Below, in pieces: positions 18,122-27,067 of a DNA stretch of 64,000 nt; the stretch's first letter is position 1; each line of letters opens with the position of its first letter. The stretch comes from UBA10649 sp963749905 (GTDB lineage: Bacteria > Actinomycetota > Actinomycetes > S36-B12). The DNA lies in assembly GCA_963749905.1 (NCBI GenBank), contig CAVVOF010000002.1, positions 310,001 through 374,000 of the forward strand, in the 5' to 3' direction. The notes below the pieces were generated by a model that searched no databases, was not told the DNA's origin, and saw only the letters and a list, made by a program, of their open reading frames with translations. The translations under genes were made by a program, and so were the position numbers.

Positions 18122-18889
18122 CTACGGGGCCTTGGCGCCCTGCTGGATCTGCGGATTGCCGTAGATGTCGGGGATCGGCACGGTCGCCAGCCGATTCAGC
18201 GGCCAGATGACGGAGACCACGCGGCCCACGACGTCGTCGACCGGCACGGAGCCGCTGTCGACCTCGAGGTGGTACCGCGAGTCGCGCGAATCCCCCCGGT
18301 TGTCGCCCATGACGAAGACGCCGCCCTTCGGCACGACCACGTCGAACTGCACCTGGTTCGTCGGGCCCTTGACGTAGTCCTCCAGCAGGGGGACGTCGTT
18401 CAGCACGATCTGCCCGTCGGCGTTGCAGCACACGACGCGATCGCCCTCGATGCCGACCACCCGCTTCACCAGGTCGCTCCCGCTGTCGCTCGGCAGCAGT
18501 CCGATGAAGGTGAGGCCGGTGCGCACGGCACCGCGGAAGCCGTCCGGGGGCGGCGGCGGATCGGGCAGCCAGCCGCCCGGGTCCTTGAACACGACGACCT
18601 CGCCGCGGCTGACGCCACTCATCGACGTGGTGATCTTGGCGGCGATGATGCGGTCGCTGATGAGGAGGGTGTCCTCCATGGACGCACTGGGCACGAAGAA
18701 CGCCTGGATCAGGAACGCCCTGACCAGGGCGGAGAGAATCAGCGCCGAGACGACGATGATGGCCGTCTCGCCGAACCAGCGGCCGACGCCGACGCGCTCC
18801 GGCCGGGGCGAGCGTCCGCGTGCGTGCCGTCCCCGTCCCTCGGGGGGCTCGGGCAGTTGCTGGTGCGGGTCGCGCGCGGAGACGGCCAT
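18122..18889 (-). CDS. lepB: Signal peptidase I (second of tandem pair)
   Basis: This type I signal peptidase cleaves Sec/Tat leader peptides outside the membrane. The 255-residue protein has a long basic, Pro/Arg-rich cytoplasmic N-terminus and one transmembrane helix (about 40-62). It also has the nucleophile S70 (PSASMEDT), the general-base K142 (DLVKRVVGIEGD) and the box E motif MGDNRGDSRDSR. The ATG at 18889 overlaps the stop of the neighbouring signal-peptidase gene (ATGA), so the two are coupled. It differs from its partner in having PSAS rather than PSGS before the catalytic Met. Confidence 0.94.
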   Translation of the reverse strand: MAVSARDPHQQLPEPPEGRGRHARGRSPRPERVGVGRWFGETAIIVVSALILSALVRAFLIQAFFVPSASMEDTLLISDRIIAAKITTSMSGVSRGEVVVFKDPGGWLPDPPPPPDGFRGAVRTGLTFIGLLPSDSGSDLVKRVVGIEGDRVVCCNADGQIVLNDVPLLEDYVKGPTNQVQFDVVVPKGGVFVMGDNRGDSRDSRYHLEVDSGSVPVDDVVGRVVSVIWPLNRLATVPIPDIYGNPQIQQGAKAP

Positions 18890-19599
18890 CAGGGCGTCTC
18901 CTCCTGAGTGGGGGCCACGTCCGCAAAGGTAGCGGGGATCTCCAGCGCCTGGATGCGCGTCAATGGCCACAGCACGGTCATGGCGCGGCCGACCACCTTG
19001 CTCTCCGGCACGAACCCACCACCGGGGTCCCCAAGGTGGGCCCGCGAGTCGGCGGAGTTCGAGCGATGGTCACCCATGACCCACAGCATGCCGTCCGGCA
19101 CCTCGACGTCGAACTCATCGAAGCTCGGCGAGTCGCCCGGATACAGGTAGTCCGACTCCTCGAGGGGCGTGCCATTGACCGTGATCCGGCCGTCCGCATC
19201 GCAGCAGACCACCCGGTCGCCGCCCACGCCGATCACCCGCTTGATGAAGTCGGTGGAATCCGGCGGAATCACGCCGAGCGACTGGCCCACCCACGTCAGA
19301 GCACCGCTGACCGGATTTCGCTGGGGCACGTCGCTCGCGGGCACGAACGAGTCGGCGCCGTCGAAGACCACCACGTCGCCCCGCTCGATGTCACGCAGGT
19401 GGTACACGACGCGGTTGACCAGAACCCGATCGCCGATCGCCAGGGTGTTCTCCATCGATCCCGACGGGATCGAGAAGGGCTTGGCGACGAAGGTCGTCAG
19501 CAGGAGCACCACGCCGATCGCGATCGCGATCGTCAGCGGAATGTCCCACCAGGCCGCACGACGTTTCGCGTGGGCCTCGTCGGGCCGCGCAGGGGTCAT
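18889..19599 (-). CDS. lepB: Signal peptidase I (first of tandem pair)
   Basis: This 236-residue type I signal peptidase has a single N-terminal membrane helix (about 20-38), catalytic S48 (PSGSMENT), K120 (DFIKRVIGVGGD) and box E MGDHRSNSADSR. It is paired with a second, divergent copy whose start codon overlaps its stop. Tandem signal peptidases between rplS and rnhB occur in several actinomycetes, and functional specialisation is plausible but not visible here. The ATG at 19599 lies just after rplS. Confidence 0.94.
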   Translation of the reverse strand: MTPARPDEAHAKRRAAWWDIPLTIAIAIGVVLLLTTFVAKPFSIPSGSMENTLAIGDRVLVNRVVYHLRDIERGDVVVFDGADSFVPASDVPQRNPVSGALTWVGQSLGVIPPDSTDFIKRVIGVGGDRVVCCDADGRITVNGTPLEESDYLYPGDSPSFDEFDVEVPDGMLWVMGDHRSNSADSRAHLGDPGGGFVPESKVVGRAMTVLWPLTRIQALEIPATFADVAPTQEETP

Positions 19600-19625
19600 G
19601 GCGGACTGTCGGCTCCCGACGGGGC

Positions 19626-19988
19626 TCAGGCCTCGGACTTGGGAGTCTCGCGACGCTCGCGGATCTTGGCCTTCTTGCCACGGAGCTCGCGCAGGTAGTA
19701 CAGCTTGGCCCGGCGCACGTCGCCCTTGCTGACCAGCTCGATCTTCTCGATGATCGGCGTGTGCAGCGGGAAGATGCGCTCCACGCCCACCCCGTAGGAC
19801 ACCTTGCGGACCGTGAACGTCTCGTTGACGCCGGCACCGGAGCGGGCGATCACGACGCCCTGGAAGAGCTGCACGCGGCTCTTGTTGCCTTCGATGACAC
19901 GCACGTGCACCTTGAGGGTGTCGCCGGCGCGGAAATCGGGGATGTCGTTCTTGAGGGAGGCCGCGTCGACTGCGTCGAGGGTCTTCAT
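19626..19988 (-). CDS. rplS: 50S ribosomal protein L19
   Basis: L19 sits at the subunit interface. The 120-residue sequence shows the classic FRAGDTLKVHVRVIEGNKSRVQLFQG-type region (residues about 19-44), ETFTVRKVSYGVGVER and the C-terminal RAKLYYLRELRGKKAKI. The ATG at 19988 follows AGGAAGCG. It leads the rplS-lepB-lepB-rnhB group; the 204 nt upstream to pgm must hold its promoter, which I cannot place confidently. Confidence 0.97.
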   Translation of the reverse strand: MKTLDAVDAASLKNDIPDFRAGDTLKVHVRVIEGNKSRVQLFQGVVIARSGAGVNETFTVRKVSYGVGVERIFPLHTPIIEKIELVSKGDVRRAKLYYLRELRGKKAKIRERRETPKSEA

Positions 19989-20192
19989 GTCGGTATCGCT
20001 TCCTGCAGGCGCCACAGGTCGCCCACGGTTGTGGGGTGAGAATCGTCCGGCCGCTCGCGTTGGGTCCCCTGTGGCAGAGCACCATCGATGCGGCCCCAGA
20101 ATTCTGCCATATCCGGCCGTCTGCTCGATCACCGCATGTCCCGGAGGCCTCCTCTGCCACGATGGAGCCTCCGCTACCGCACCGGGAGTCTG

Positions 20193-21842
<1,650 letters not shown>

Positions 21843-21843
21843 T

Positions 21844-21935
21844 CAGATTTGCACCGCTTCCCGGCCCAAATCGACATTTCAGGGGCGAAATGCCCGATAT
21901 GCACCCGATTTGAACCGGGAAGCGGTGCAAATCTG
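21844..21935. repeat. Nested palindrome between convergent pgm and trmD stops
   Basis: Arms 21844-21873 and 21906-21935 are complementary at 28 of 30 positions. The 32-nt centre holds a second small hairpin, CATTTC (21875-21880) with GAAATG (21887-21892). The element begins 2 nt after the pgm stop and ends 9 nt before the trmD stop, so it can serve as a two-way terminator. It is visibly richer in A+T than its surroundings, suggesting a small inserted palindromic element. Confidence 0.75.
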
Positions 21936-21943
21936 AGAGTGGG

Positions 21944-22642
21944 CTACGAGCGGGTGGACTGGGTGCGCTGCTCGGCCTGCTCCCGGCGCCACTGCTCGAT
22001 CCGACCGTGATGACCGCTGAGCAGCACCTCCGGCACCTCGAGACCGCGCCACGCGGGCGGCTTCGTGTAGACCGGGCCCTCGACAAGGTCCGCCATCCGA
22101 CCCGGCGCGAACGAGTCGTCCGCGACGCTCTCCGCGTTGCCGAGGACGCCCGGCAGCAGGCGCACGACCGCCTCGGTCATGACGAGCACGGCCGCCTCGC
22201 CACCGGCGAGCACGTAGTCTCCGATCGACACCTCCCGCACGCCGGCCCAGGCCGGGTGGGCGGCGTAGTGCTCCGCCACCCGTCCGTCGATGCCCTCGTA
22301 CCGCCCGCATGCGAACACCAGCCACTCCTCGTCCGCCCACGCGTGCGCGAGCGGCTGCCCGAACCGCTCCCCCGACGGCGTCGGGATGACGAGCAGGGGA
22401 CGACGGTCGGGATCGGACGCGGCCACCGCGTCCAGCGCCTCCCCCCACGGCACCGGGCTCATCACCATGCCTGGCCCGCCGCCGTACGGGGTGTCGTCGA
22501 CCGTGCGGTGCCGATCGTGGGTGAACTCGCGCAGGTCGTGAACGCGCAGGTCCAGCAGCCCCGAGTCGATGGCCTTGCCGACGAGGGAGAGCCGCAGCGG
22601 CTCGAGATAGTCCGGGAAGATCGAGACGACGTCGATCCGCAT
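21944..22642 (-). CDS. trmD: tRNA (guanine-37-N1)-methyltransferase
   Basis: TrmD is a SPOUT methyltransferase that modifies G37 next to the anticodon to prevent +1 frameshifting. The 232-residue protein has MRIDVVSIFPDYLEP at the start, the TPYGGGPGMVM motif, and the trefoil-knot S-adenosylmethionine region (CGRYEGID, then SIGDYVLAGGE). Its ATG overlaps the rimM stop (ATGA), in the conserved rpsP-khpA-rimM-trmD order. Confidence 0.97.
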   Translation of the reverse strand: MRIDVVSIFPDYLEPLRLSLVGKAIDSGLLDLRVHDLREFTHDRHRTVDDTPYGGGPGMVMSPVPWGEALDAVAASDPDRRPLLVIPTPSGERFGQPLAHAWADEEWLVFACGRYEGIDGRVAEHYAAHPAWAGVREVSIGDYVLAGGEAAVLVMTEAVVRLLPGVLGNAESVADDSFAPGRMADLVEGPVYTKPPAWRGLEVPEVLLSGHHGRIEQWRREQAEQRTQSTRS

Positions 22643-23157
22643 CAGGGGGCCGGTTCCTCGATCAGCCCGGGCGGTGGGTCGATGACGACGCGGCGCGCAG
22701 GCACATCGACGGTGGGCACCATCACCTCGACGAACGGGACGAGCACGTCACGTTCGTCGGGCGTGCGCACCGCCAGCAGGTCCTGCCCCGGCAGGTGGAC
22801 CACCTCGACCACCTCGCCGACGGGTGAGCCGTCCAGCAGCTCGACAGCACAGCCCACCAGCGAGCTGTCGTAGAACTCATCGGGGTCGGCGGGCTGCTCG
22901 GCTTCGTCACGCTCCACGTGCAGCAGCAGGCCGCGCAGCGCCTCGGCCTCGTTGCGGTCGGCCACTCCGTCGAAGGTGACAAGCAGACGCCCCGAGTGCC
23001 AGTGCATCCGCTCGACGACCAGTTCGTGAACTGGACCGTCGACGGACAGCACGGCACCCGGGGCGAAACGCTCGTCGGGCTCGTCGGTACGGGTCTCGAC
23101 CGTCACCTCGCCACGAATGCCGTGGGGGCGGCCGATGCGTCCGACGACGACGCGCAC
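22642..23157 (-). CDS. rimM: 16S rRNA processing protein RimM
   Basis: RimM binds S19 and assists maturation of the 30S head. The 171-residue protein begins VVVGRIGRPHGIRGEVTV, the typical N-terminal RimM barrel, and ends with a PRC-barrel containing FYDSSLVGCAVELLDG and VPFVEVMVPTVD. The GTG at 23157 is chosen because the homology begins there; codons further upstream are inside khpA. It overlaps trmD by four bases. Confidence 0.95.
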   Translation of the reverse strand: MRVVVGRIGRPHGIRGEVTVETRTDEPDERFAPGAVLSVDGPVHELVVERMHWHSGRLLVTFDGVADRNEAEALRGLLLHVERDEAEQPADPDEFYDSSLVGCAVELLDGSPVGEVVEVVHLPGQDLLAVRTPDERDVLVPFVEVMVPTVDVPARRVVIDPPPGLIEEPAP

Positions 23158-23161
23158 GGGG

Positions 23162-23401
23162 CTACCGCTCGGCGACGTCGAGGAAGTCGATGCGCACGGC
23201 CCGGTCATCGTTCAGGGCCGTGACGACCGTGCGCAGGGCGGTCGCGGTGCGACCCCCACGACCGATCACTCGACCCATGTCGTCCGGGTGCACGCGAACG
23301 TCCAGCGACTTGCCACGGCGGCCGTTGCGCATCCGGACGTCGACATCCTCGGGATGGTCGACGATGCCCCGGACCAGGTGGCCGAGGGCCTCCTCGAGCA
23401 T
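23162..23401 (-). CDS. khpA: KH-domain RNA-binding protein KhpA
   Basis: This 79-residue single KH-domain protein has the nucleotide-binding GxxG-type motif in VIGRGGRTATALR (about 45-57). In other Gram-positives KhpA pairs with KhpB to bind RNA and influence cell division. Here it lies between rpsP and rimM; its ATG overlaps the rpsP stop (ATGA), as is usual in actinobacteria. Confidence 0.93.
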   Translation of the reverse strand: MLEEALGHLVRGIVDHPEDVDVRMRNGRRGKSLDVRVHPDDMGRVIGRGGRTATALRTVVTALNDDRAVRIDFLDVAER

Positions 23402-24030
23402 CAGGCGTTCTCCTCAGCCGGCTTCGCCTCAGCGGACTCCGCGGGCGCCTCAGCGGCCTCCGCGGGCGCCTCTGCGGCCTCGGGCTCGGCAGCGGGGGCC
23501 TCTGCGGCCTCAGCCGCAGGCTCCTCAGCCGGGGCCTCGGGGTGCACGACCTCCTCGACCTTGGCCACCACGTCCTCGACCGCGTGCTCGACGGCGTGCA
23601 CGACGTCCTCCACGACCTCCTCGACCTTGGCCACCACGTCCTCGGCGACCCGCTCGAGCTTGGGCTTGGGCTTCGACTTGGGCTCACTCGCCGCCGCCTG
23701 CACGGCAGCCTCGTAGGCCACCAGCTTGCTCTCCTTCGGCGCAGCGACCTCGAGGGTGCCCTCGGCGCCCGGCAGGCCCTTGAACTTCTGCCAGTCGCCG
23801 GTCACCTTGAGGATCGCCATGACGGCCTCGGTCGGCTGCGCGCCGACGCCCAGCCAGTACTGGATGCGATCCGAGTCCACCTGGATCAGGCTCGGGTTGT
23901 CCATCGGCTGGTAGATGCCGATCTCCTCGATGGCGCGGCCGTTGCGGGCCGTGCGGGAGTCGGCAATGACGACGCGGTACTGCGGCGCGTGGATCTTTCC
24001 GACGCGCTTCAACTTGATCTTGACGGCCAC
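23401..24030 (-). CDS. rpsP: 30S ribosomal protein S16 with long C-terminal extension
   Basis: The first 85 or so residues are a normal S16 (VKIKLKRVGKIHAPQYRVVI, then RAIEEIGIYQP and QYWLGVGAQPTEAV). The protein is 209 residues, against about 80-150 in most bacteria. The extra tail first repeats EDVVAKVEEVV blocks, probably an amphipathic helix, and then becomes Ala/Glu/Pro-rich. DNA for the repeat includes identical 34-bp stretches at 23545-23578 and 23611-23644. The start is the GTG at 24030 after AGGAG with an 11-nt spacer. It leads the rpsP-khpA-rimM-trmD operon. Confidence 0.96.
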   Translation of the reverse strand: MAVKIKLKRVGKIHAPQYRVVIADSRTARNGRAIEEIGIYQPMDNPSLIQVDSDRIQYWLGVGAQPTEAVMAILKVTGDWQKFKGLPGAEGTLEVAAPKESKLVAYEAAVQAAASEPKSKPKPKLERVAEDVVAKVEEVVEDVVHAVEHAVEDVVAKVEEVVHPEAPAEEPAAEAAEAPAAEPEAAEAPAEAAEAPAESAEAKPAEENA

Positions 24031-24218
24031 GGGTGGCTTATCTCCTGTTGTGTGGGGGCGGCTTCCCAGTCGCACGCGTGGGGACACGTCCGCCTGATCG
24101 GCCTGCTGACTGCCGGTTCCGGTGGGTAGAGGGCCAGCCGGATGGCTTGAGCCCGTCCATTCTGCCAGACGCGGGGACCGCCGCCGACCGCGGCCGGTCG
24201 CTCGGGCAGAATGACCGG

Positions 24219-24710
24219 GTGCCCGGACTCCTGGAGATGTGCGCCGACCTCCCGACGGAGACAGTGCCCGCCGGCACCGTCCTGATCGCGGAGGACACGG
24301 ACCCCGGGCGGCTGCTGGTGCTCGCGGCCGGTCAGGTCACCATCGAGCGCGACGGCGTCCCCTTCGCCCGGATCGACCAGCCCGGCGCCGTCTTCGGCGA
24401 GATGGCGGCGGTCCTCGGCCAGCCGGCCAGCGCCACCGTGCGGGCCGCCACCGACGTGACGGTCCACGTGGCCGCCGACCCGACCGCCTTCCTCACACAG
24501 CGGCCGGGGGTGGCCCTTGCGGTCCTCCAGATGACGGCCGCCCGGCTCGACCGGATGACCCAGTACCTCGTCGACGTCAAGGGCCAGTTCGCCGAGCTCG
24601 AGGGGCACTTCGGGATGGTCGACTCGATCCTCGACACCCTCCTGCACCACCAGGGCCCCGCGGCCCGGACCGGCTCGGCCCGGGACCCCGAGGGCGACCA
24701 CGACCACTGA
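24219..24710 (+). CDS. Cyclic nucleotide-binding (CRP-like sensor) domain protein without HTH
   Basis: This 163-residue protein consists of one cNMP-binding beta-barrel (about 15-115) with GAVFGEMAAVLGQPASATVRA as the phosphate-binding-cassette region, followed by a helical tail. There is no helix-turn-helix, so it is not a transcription factor by itself. The cassette has the conserved Glu (GEMA), but the usual Arg of the R-(S/A)-ATV motif is Ala, so cAMP binding is doubtful. The GTG at 24219 is preceded 6 nt upstream by CAGAAT, consistent with a leaderless mRNA. It is divergent from rpsP. Confidence 0.8.
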   Translation: MPGLLEMCADLPTETVPAGTVLIAEDTDPGRLLVLAAGQVTIERDGVPFARIDQPGAVFGEMAAVLGQPASATVRAATDVTVHVAADPTAFLTQRPGVALAVLQMTAARLDRMTQYLVDVKGQFAELEGHFGMVDSILDTLLHHQGPAARTGSARDPEGDHDH

Positions 24711-24724
24711 CCTACGCAGGTCGC

Positions 24725-25453
24725 TCAGGGAGCGCGCAGGGCGATCCGCTCCGTCGAGTAGACGCCGAACCACTCCACCTCGCCGGTCTCGGTGTCGAGG
24801 GTCAGATGGGCCGGGATCGGGCCGCTGCGCTGCTTGCCGGCATTGAAGACCCACGTGTCGCCGAGCCGGTCGTGCCACGAGCCGCCGTCCAGCCAGGGCG
24901 CCTGATGGATGTGCCCGCACAGCACGACGTCCGGGCGGTGCTGGTCGATCCAGGCGGCGAGGTCGTGGTCGGGGAACTCACGCCGGCCGTCGCGGCACAG
25001 CACCGTGCCGGCGGGCGGCGAGTGGTAGAGCCACACCCAGGTTCCGGGCCGGTCGCTCGCCGCATCGTCGAGTTGCCGGTCGACGAGCTCACGGGAGGCC
25101 GGGCCGTCCCACCAGGGACACAGCGTGAACCGCAGGTCGCCCACGTCGAGGTCGTGGCCGTCGACGGTCACGCCCTCGATGTCGAGGCGCTGCAGCCAGC
25201 CGGCCACCTGCTCACCATGACTCCCTGGTCCGTCGAGATCGTGATTGCCCGACGTGACGAGGACCCGCGCGTGCTCGGCCAGCCGCCGCAGGTACTGCTC
25301 GAGCACCACGACCTGCGCCTCCATCGGCACCGGGCTGACCACGTCGGCCAGGTCGCCGATGATGGCGACCGCGTCGACGTCGGCTGCGGCGCGCACCAGC
25401 CAGTCGAAGTGGGGAAGCCGGTAGTGCAGGTCCGACACGGCGAGGACGCGCAC
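24725..25453 (-). CDS. Metallophosphoesterase family protein
   Basis: This 242-residue calcineurin-like phosphoesterase has all metal-binding motifs: SDLHYR (7-12), IIGDLAD, TSGNHDLDG, LYHSPP and CGHIHQ. Substrate is unknown; the fold includes nucleotidases, phosphodiesterases and nucleases. The GTG at 25453 lies 8 nt beyond the ffh stop, suggesting cotranscription with ffh. No signal peptide is seen, so it is probably cytoplasmic. Confidence 0.88.
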   Translation of the reverse strand: MRVLAVSDLHYRLPHFDWLVRAAADVDAVAIIGDLADVVSPVPMEAQVVVLEQYLRRLAEHARVLVTSGNHDLDGPGSHGEQVAGWLQRLDIEGVTVDGHDLDVGDLRFTLCPWWDGPASRELVDRQLDDAASDRPGTWVWLYHSPPAGTVLCRDGRREFPDHDLAAWIDQHRPDVVLCGHIHQAPWLDGGSWHDRLGDTWVFNAGKQRSGPIPAHLTLDTETGEVEWFGVYSTERIALRAP

Positions 25454-25461
25454 GTCGCGCT

Positions 25462-27009
25462 CTAGGACCCGAGGAGTTTCTTGAGCTCGGGCGGCAGTGA
25501 CCCGAGATCCGGCGGCGTCAGGTCGGGTGGCATCGAGTCGGACGACGCGTCCGCCAGCTCTCCGCGTGCTTCTGCGGCCCGCCGCGCCGGGTTGCCGCTG
25601 CGCGACTTGCCCTTGGCCGGCTTGCCGCCCTTGGCCATCTTGCCCTTGGACTTCTTGCTGCCGCCGAAGCCGGGCATCCCCGGCATCCCCGGCATCCCGG
25701 GCATGCCGCCCTTGCCCATCTGCTTCATCATCTTCTGGGCCTGGGTGAACCGATCGATGAGGCCGTTGACGTCGCTGACGGTGGACCCCGAGCCACGGGC
25801 GATGCGGGTGCGTCGGGAGCCGTTGAGGATCTTGGGGTCCTGCCGCTCCCCCGGCGTCATCGACTGGATGATCGCGGCGACCCGGTCGAGCTCGCGGTCG
25901 TCGATCTGGTCGAGCTGCGCCTTCATGTCGCCCATGCCGGGGAGCATCTTCAGGATGCTGCCGAGCGAGCCCATCTTCTTGACGGCCTGCATCTGCTCGA
26001 GGAAGTCGTCGAGCGTGAAGTCCTCGCCCGCGGACACCTTCTGGGCCATCCGCTCGGCCTGGTCGGCGTCGAAGGCCTTCTCCGCCTGCTCGATCAGGGT
26101 GAGCACGTCACCCATGTCGAGGATGCGGGAGGCCATCCGATCCGGGTGGAAGGCCTCGAAGTCGGTGAGCTTCTCGCCGACCGAGGCGAACATGATCGGC
26201 CGCCCAGTGACGCTGACGACGGAGAGGGCCGCGCCGCCGCGGGCGTCACCGTCCAGCTTGGTCAGCACGACCGCGTCGAAGCCGACCCCGGACTGGAACT
26301 CCTCCGCCGTGCGCACGGCGTCCTGGCCGATCATCGCGTCGACGACCAGCAGGGTGAGGTCCGGGCGCACCGCGTCGCGGACGTCGCGCAGCTGCTTCAT
26401 CAGGTCCGCGTCGACCGCCAGCCGGCCGGCGGTGTCGACGATGACAACGTCGTGGAGCTTCGCCTCCGCGAACGCCCGGGCGTCGGCAGTCACCCGTACG
26501 GGATCGCCGACCCCGTTGCCGGGCTCGGGCGCGAACACGGGAACTCCGGCCCGGTCCCCGACGACCTTCAACTGGTCGACGGCATTGGGTCGCTGCAGGT
26601 CCGCGGCCACCAGCATCGGCGTGTGGCCCTGGCCCTTGAGGTGGAGGGCCAGCTTGCCGGCGAGCGTGGTCTTGCCGGCGCCCTGCAGGCCGGCGAGCAG
26701 GATCACCGTCGGGCCGGTCTTCGCGAACGTGATCCGGGCGGTCTCGCCACCGAGCACGCCCACCAGTTCGTCGTGCACGATCTTGACGACCTGCTGCGCC
26801 GGGTTGAGCGCGCCGGTCACCTCGGAGGAGAGCGATCGCTCCTTGACGGTCGCGCAGAACTCGCGCACCACCGGCAGGGCGACATCGGCCTCGAGGAGCG
26901 CGGTGCGGATCTCACGGACGGTTGCATCGACATCGGCCTCGGACAGCCGACCCTTGCCGCGCAGGCCCTTGAAGGTGGCGGCGAGACGATCCGAGAGGGT
27001 GGCGAACAC
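25462..27009 (-). CDS. ffh: Signal recognition particle protein Ffh (SRP54)
   Basis: Ffh binds the 4.5S RNA and signal sequences of nascent membrane proteins and delivers them to FtsY. The 515-residue protein has the N domain (1-85), the GTPase G domain with GLQGAGKT (107-114), DTAGRLAVD and TKLDGDARGG, and a methionine-rich M domain. The end carries MPG repeats and a Lys/Gly-rich tail, and finishes with PPELKKLLGS. The GTG at 27009 begins the N domain; longer readings upstream lack homology. FtsY is encoded about 7 kb away. Confidence 0.97.
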   Translation of the reverse strand: MFATLSDRLAATFKGLRGKGRLSEADVDATVREIRTALLEADVALPVVREFCATVKERSLSSEVTGALNPAQQVVKIVHDELVGVLGGETARITFAKTGPTVILLAGLQGAGKTTLAGKLALHLKGQGHTPMLVAADLQRPNAVDQLKVVGDRAGVPVFAPEPGNGVGDPVRVTADARAFAEAKLHDVVIVDTAGRLAVDADLMKQLRDVRDAVRPDLTLLVVDAMIGQDAVRTAEEFQSGVGFDAVVLTKLDGDARGGAALSVVSVTGRPIMFASVGEKLTDFEAFHPDRMASRILDMGDVLTLIEQAEKAFDADQAERMAQKVSAGEDFTLDDFLEQMQAVKKMGSLGSILKMLPGMGDMKAQLDQIDDRELDRVAAIIQSMTPGERQDPKILNGSRRTRIARGSGSTVSDVNGLIDRFTQAQKMMKQMGKGGMPGMPGMPGMPGFGGSKKSKGKMAKGGKPAKGKSRSGNPARRAAEARGELADASSDSMPPDLTPPDLGSLPPELKKLLGS

Positions 27010-27067
27010 GAAGGTCAGACTAACCGGACGAGTGGACGGGGCTGGCCCAGCCCTCCGCTGACGAGGC

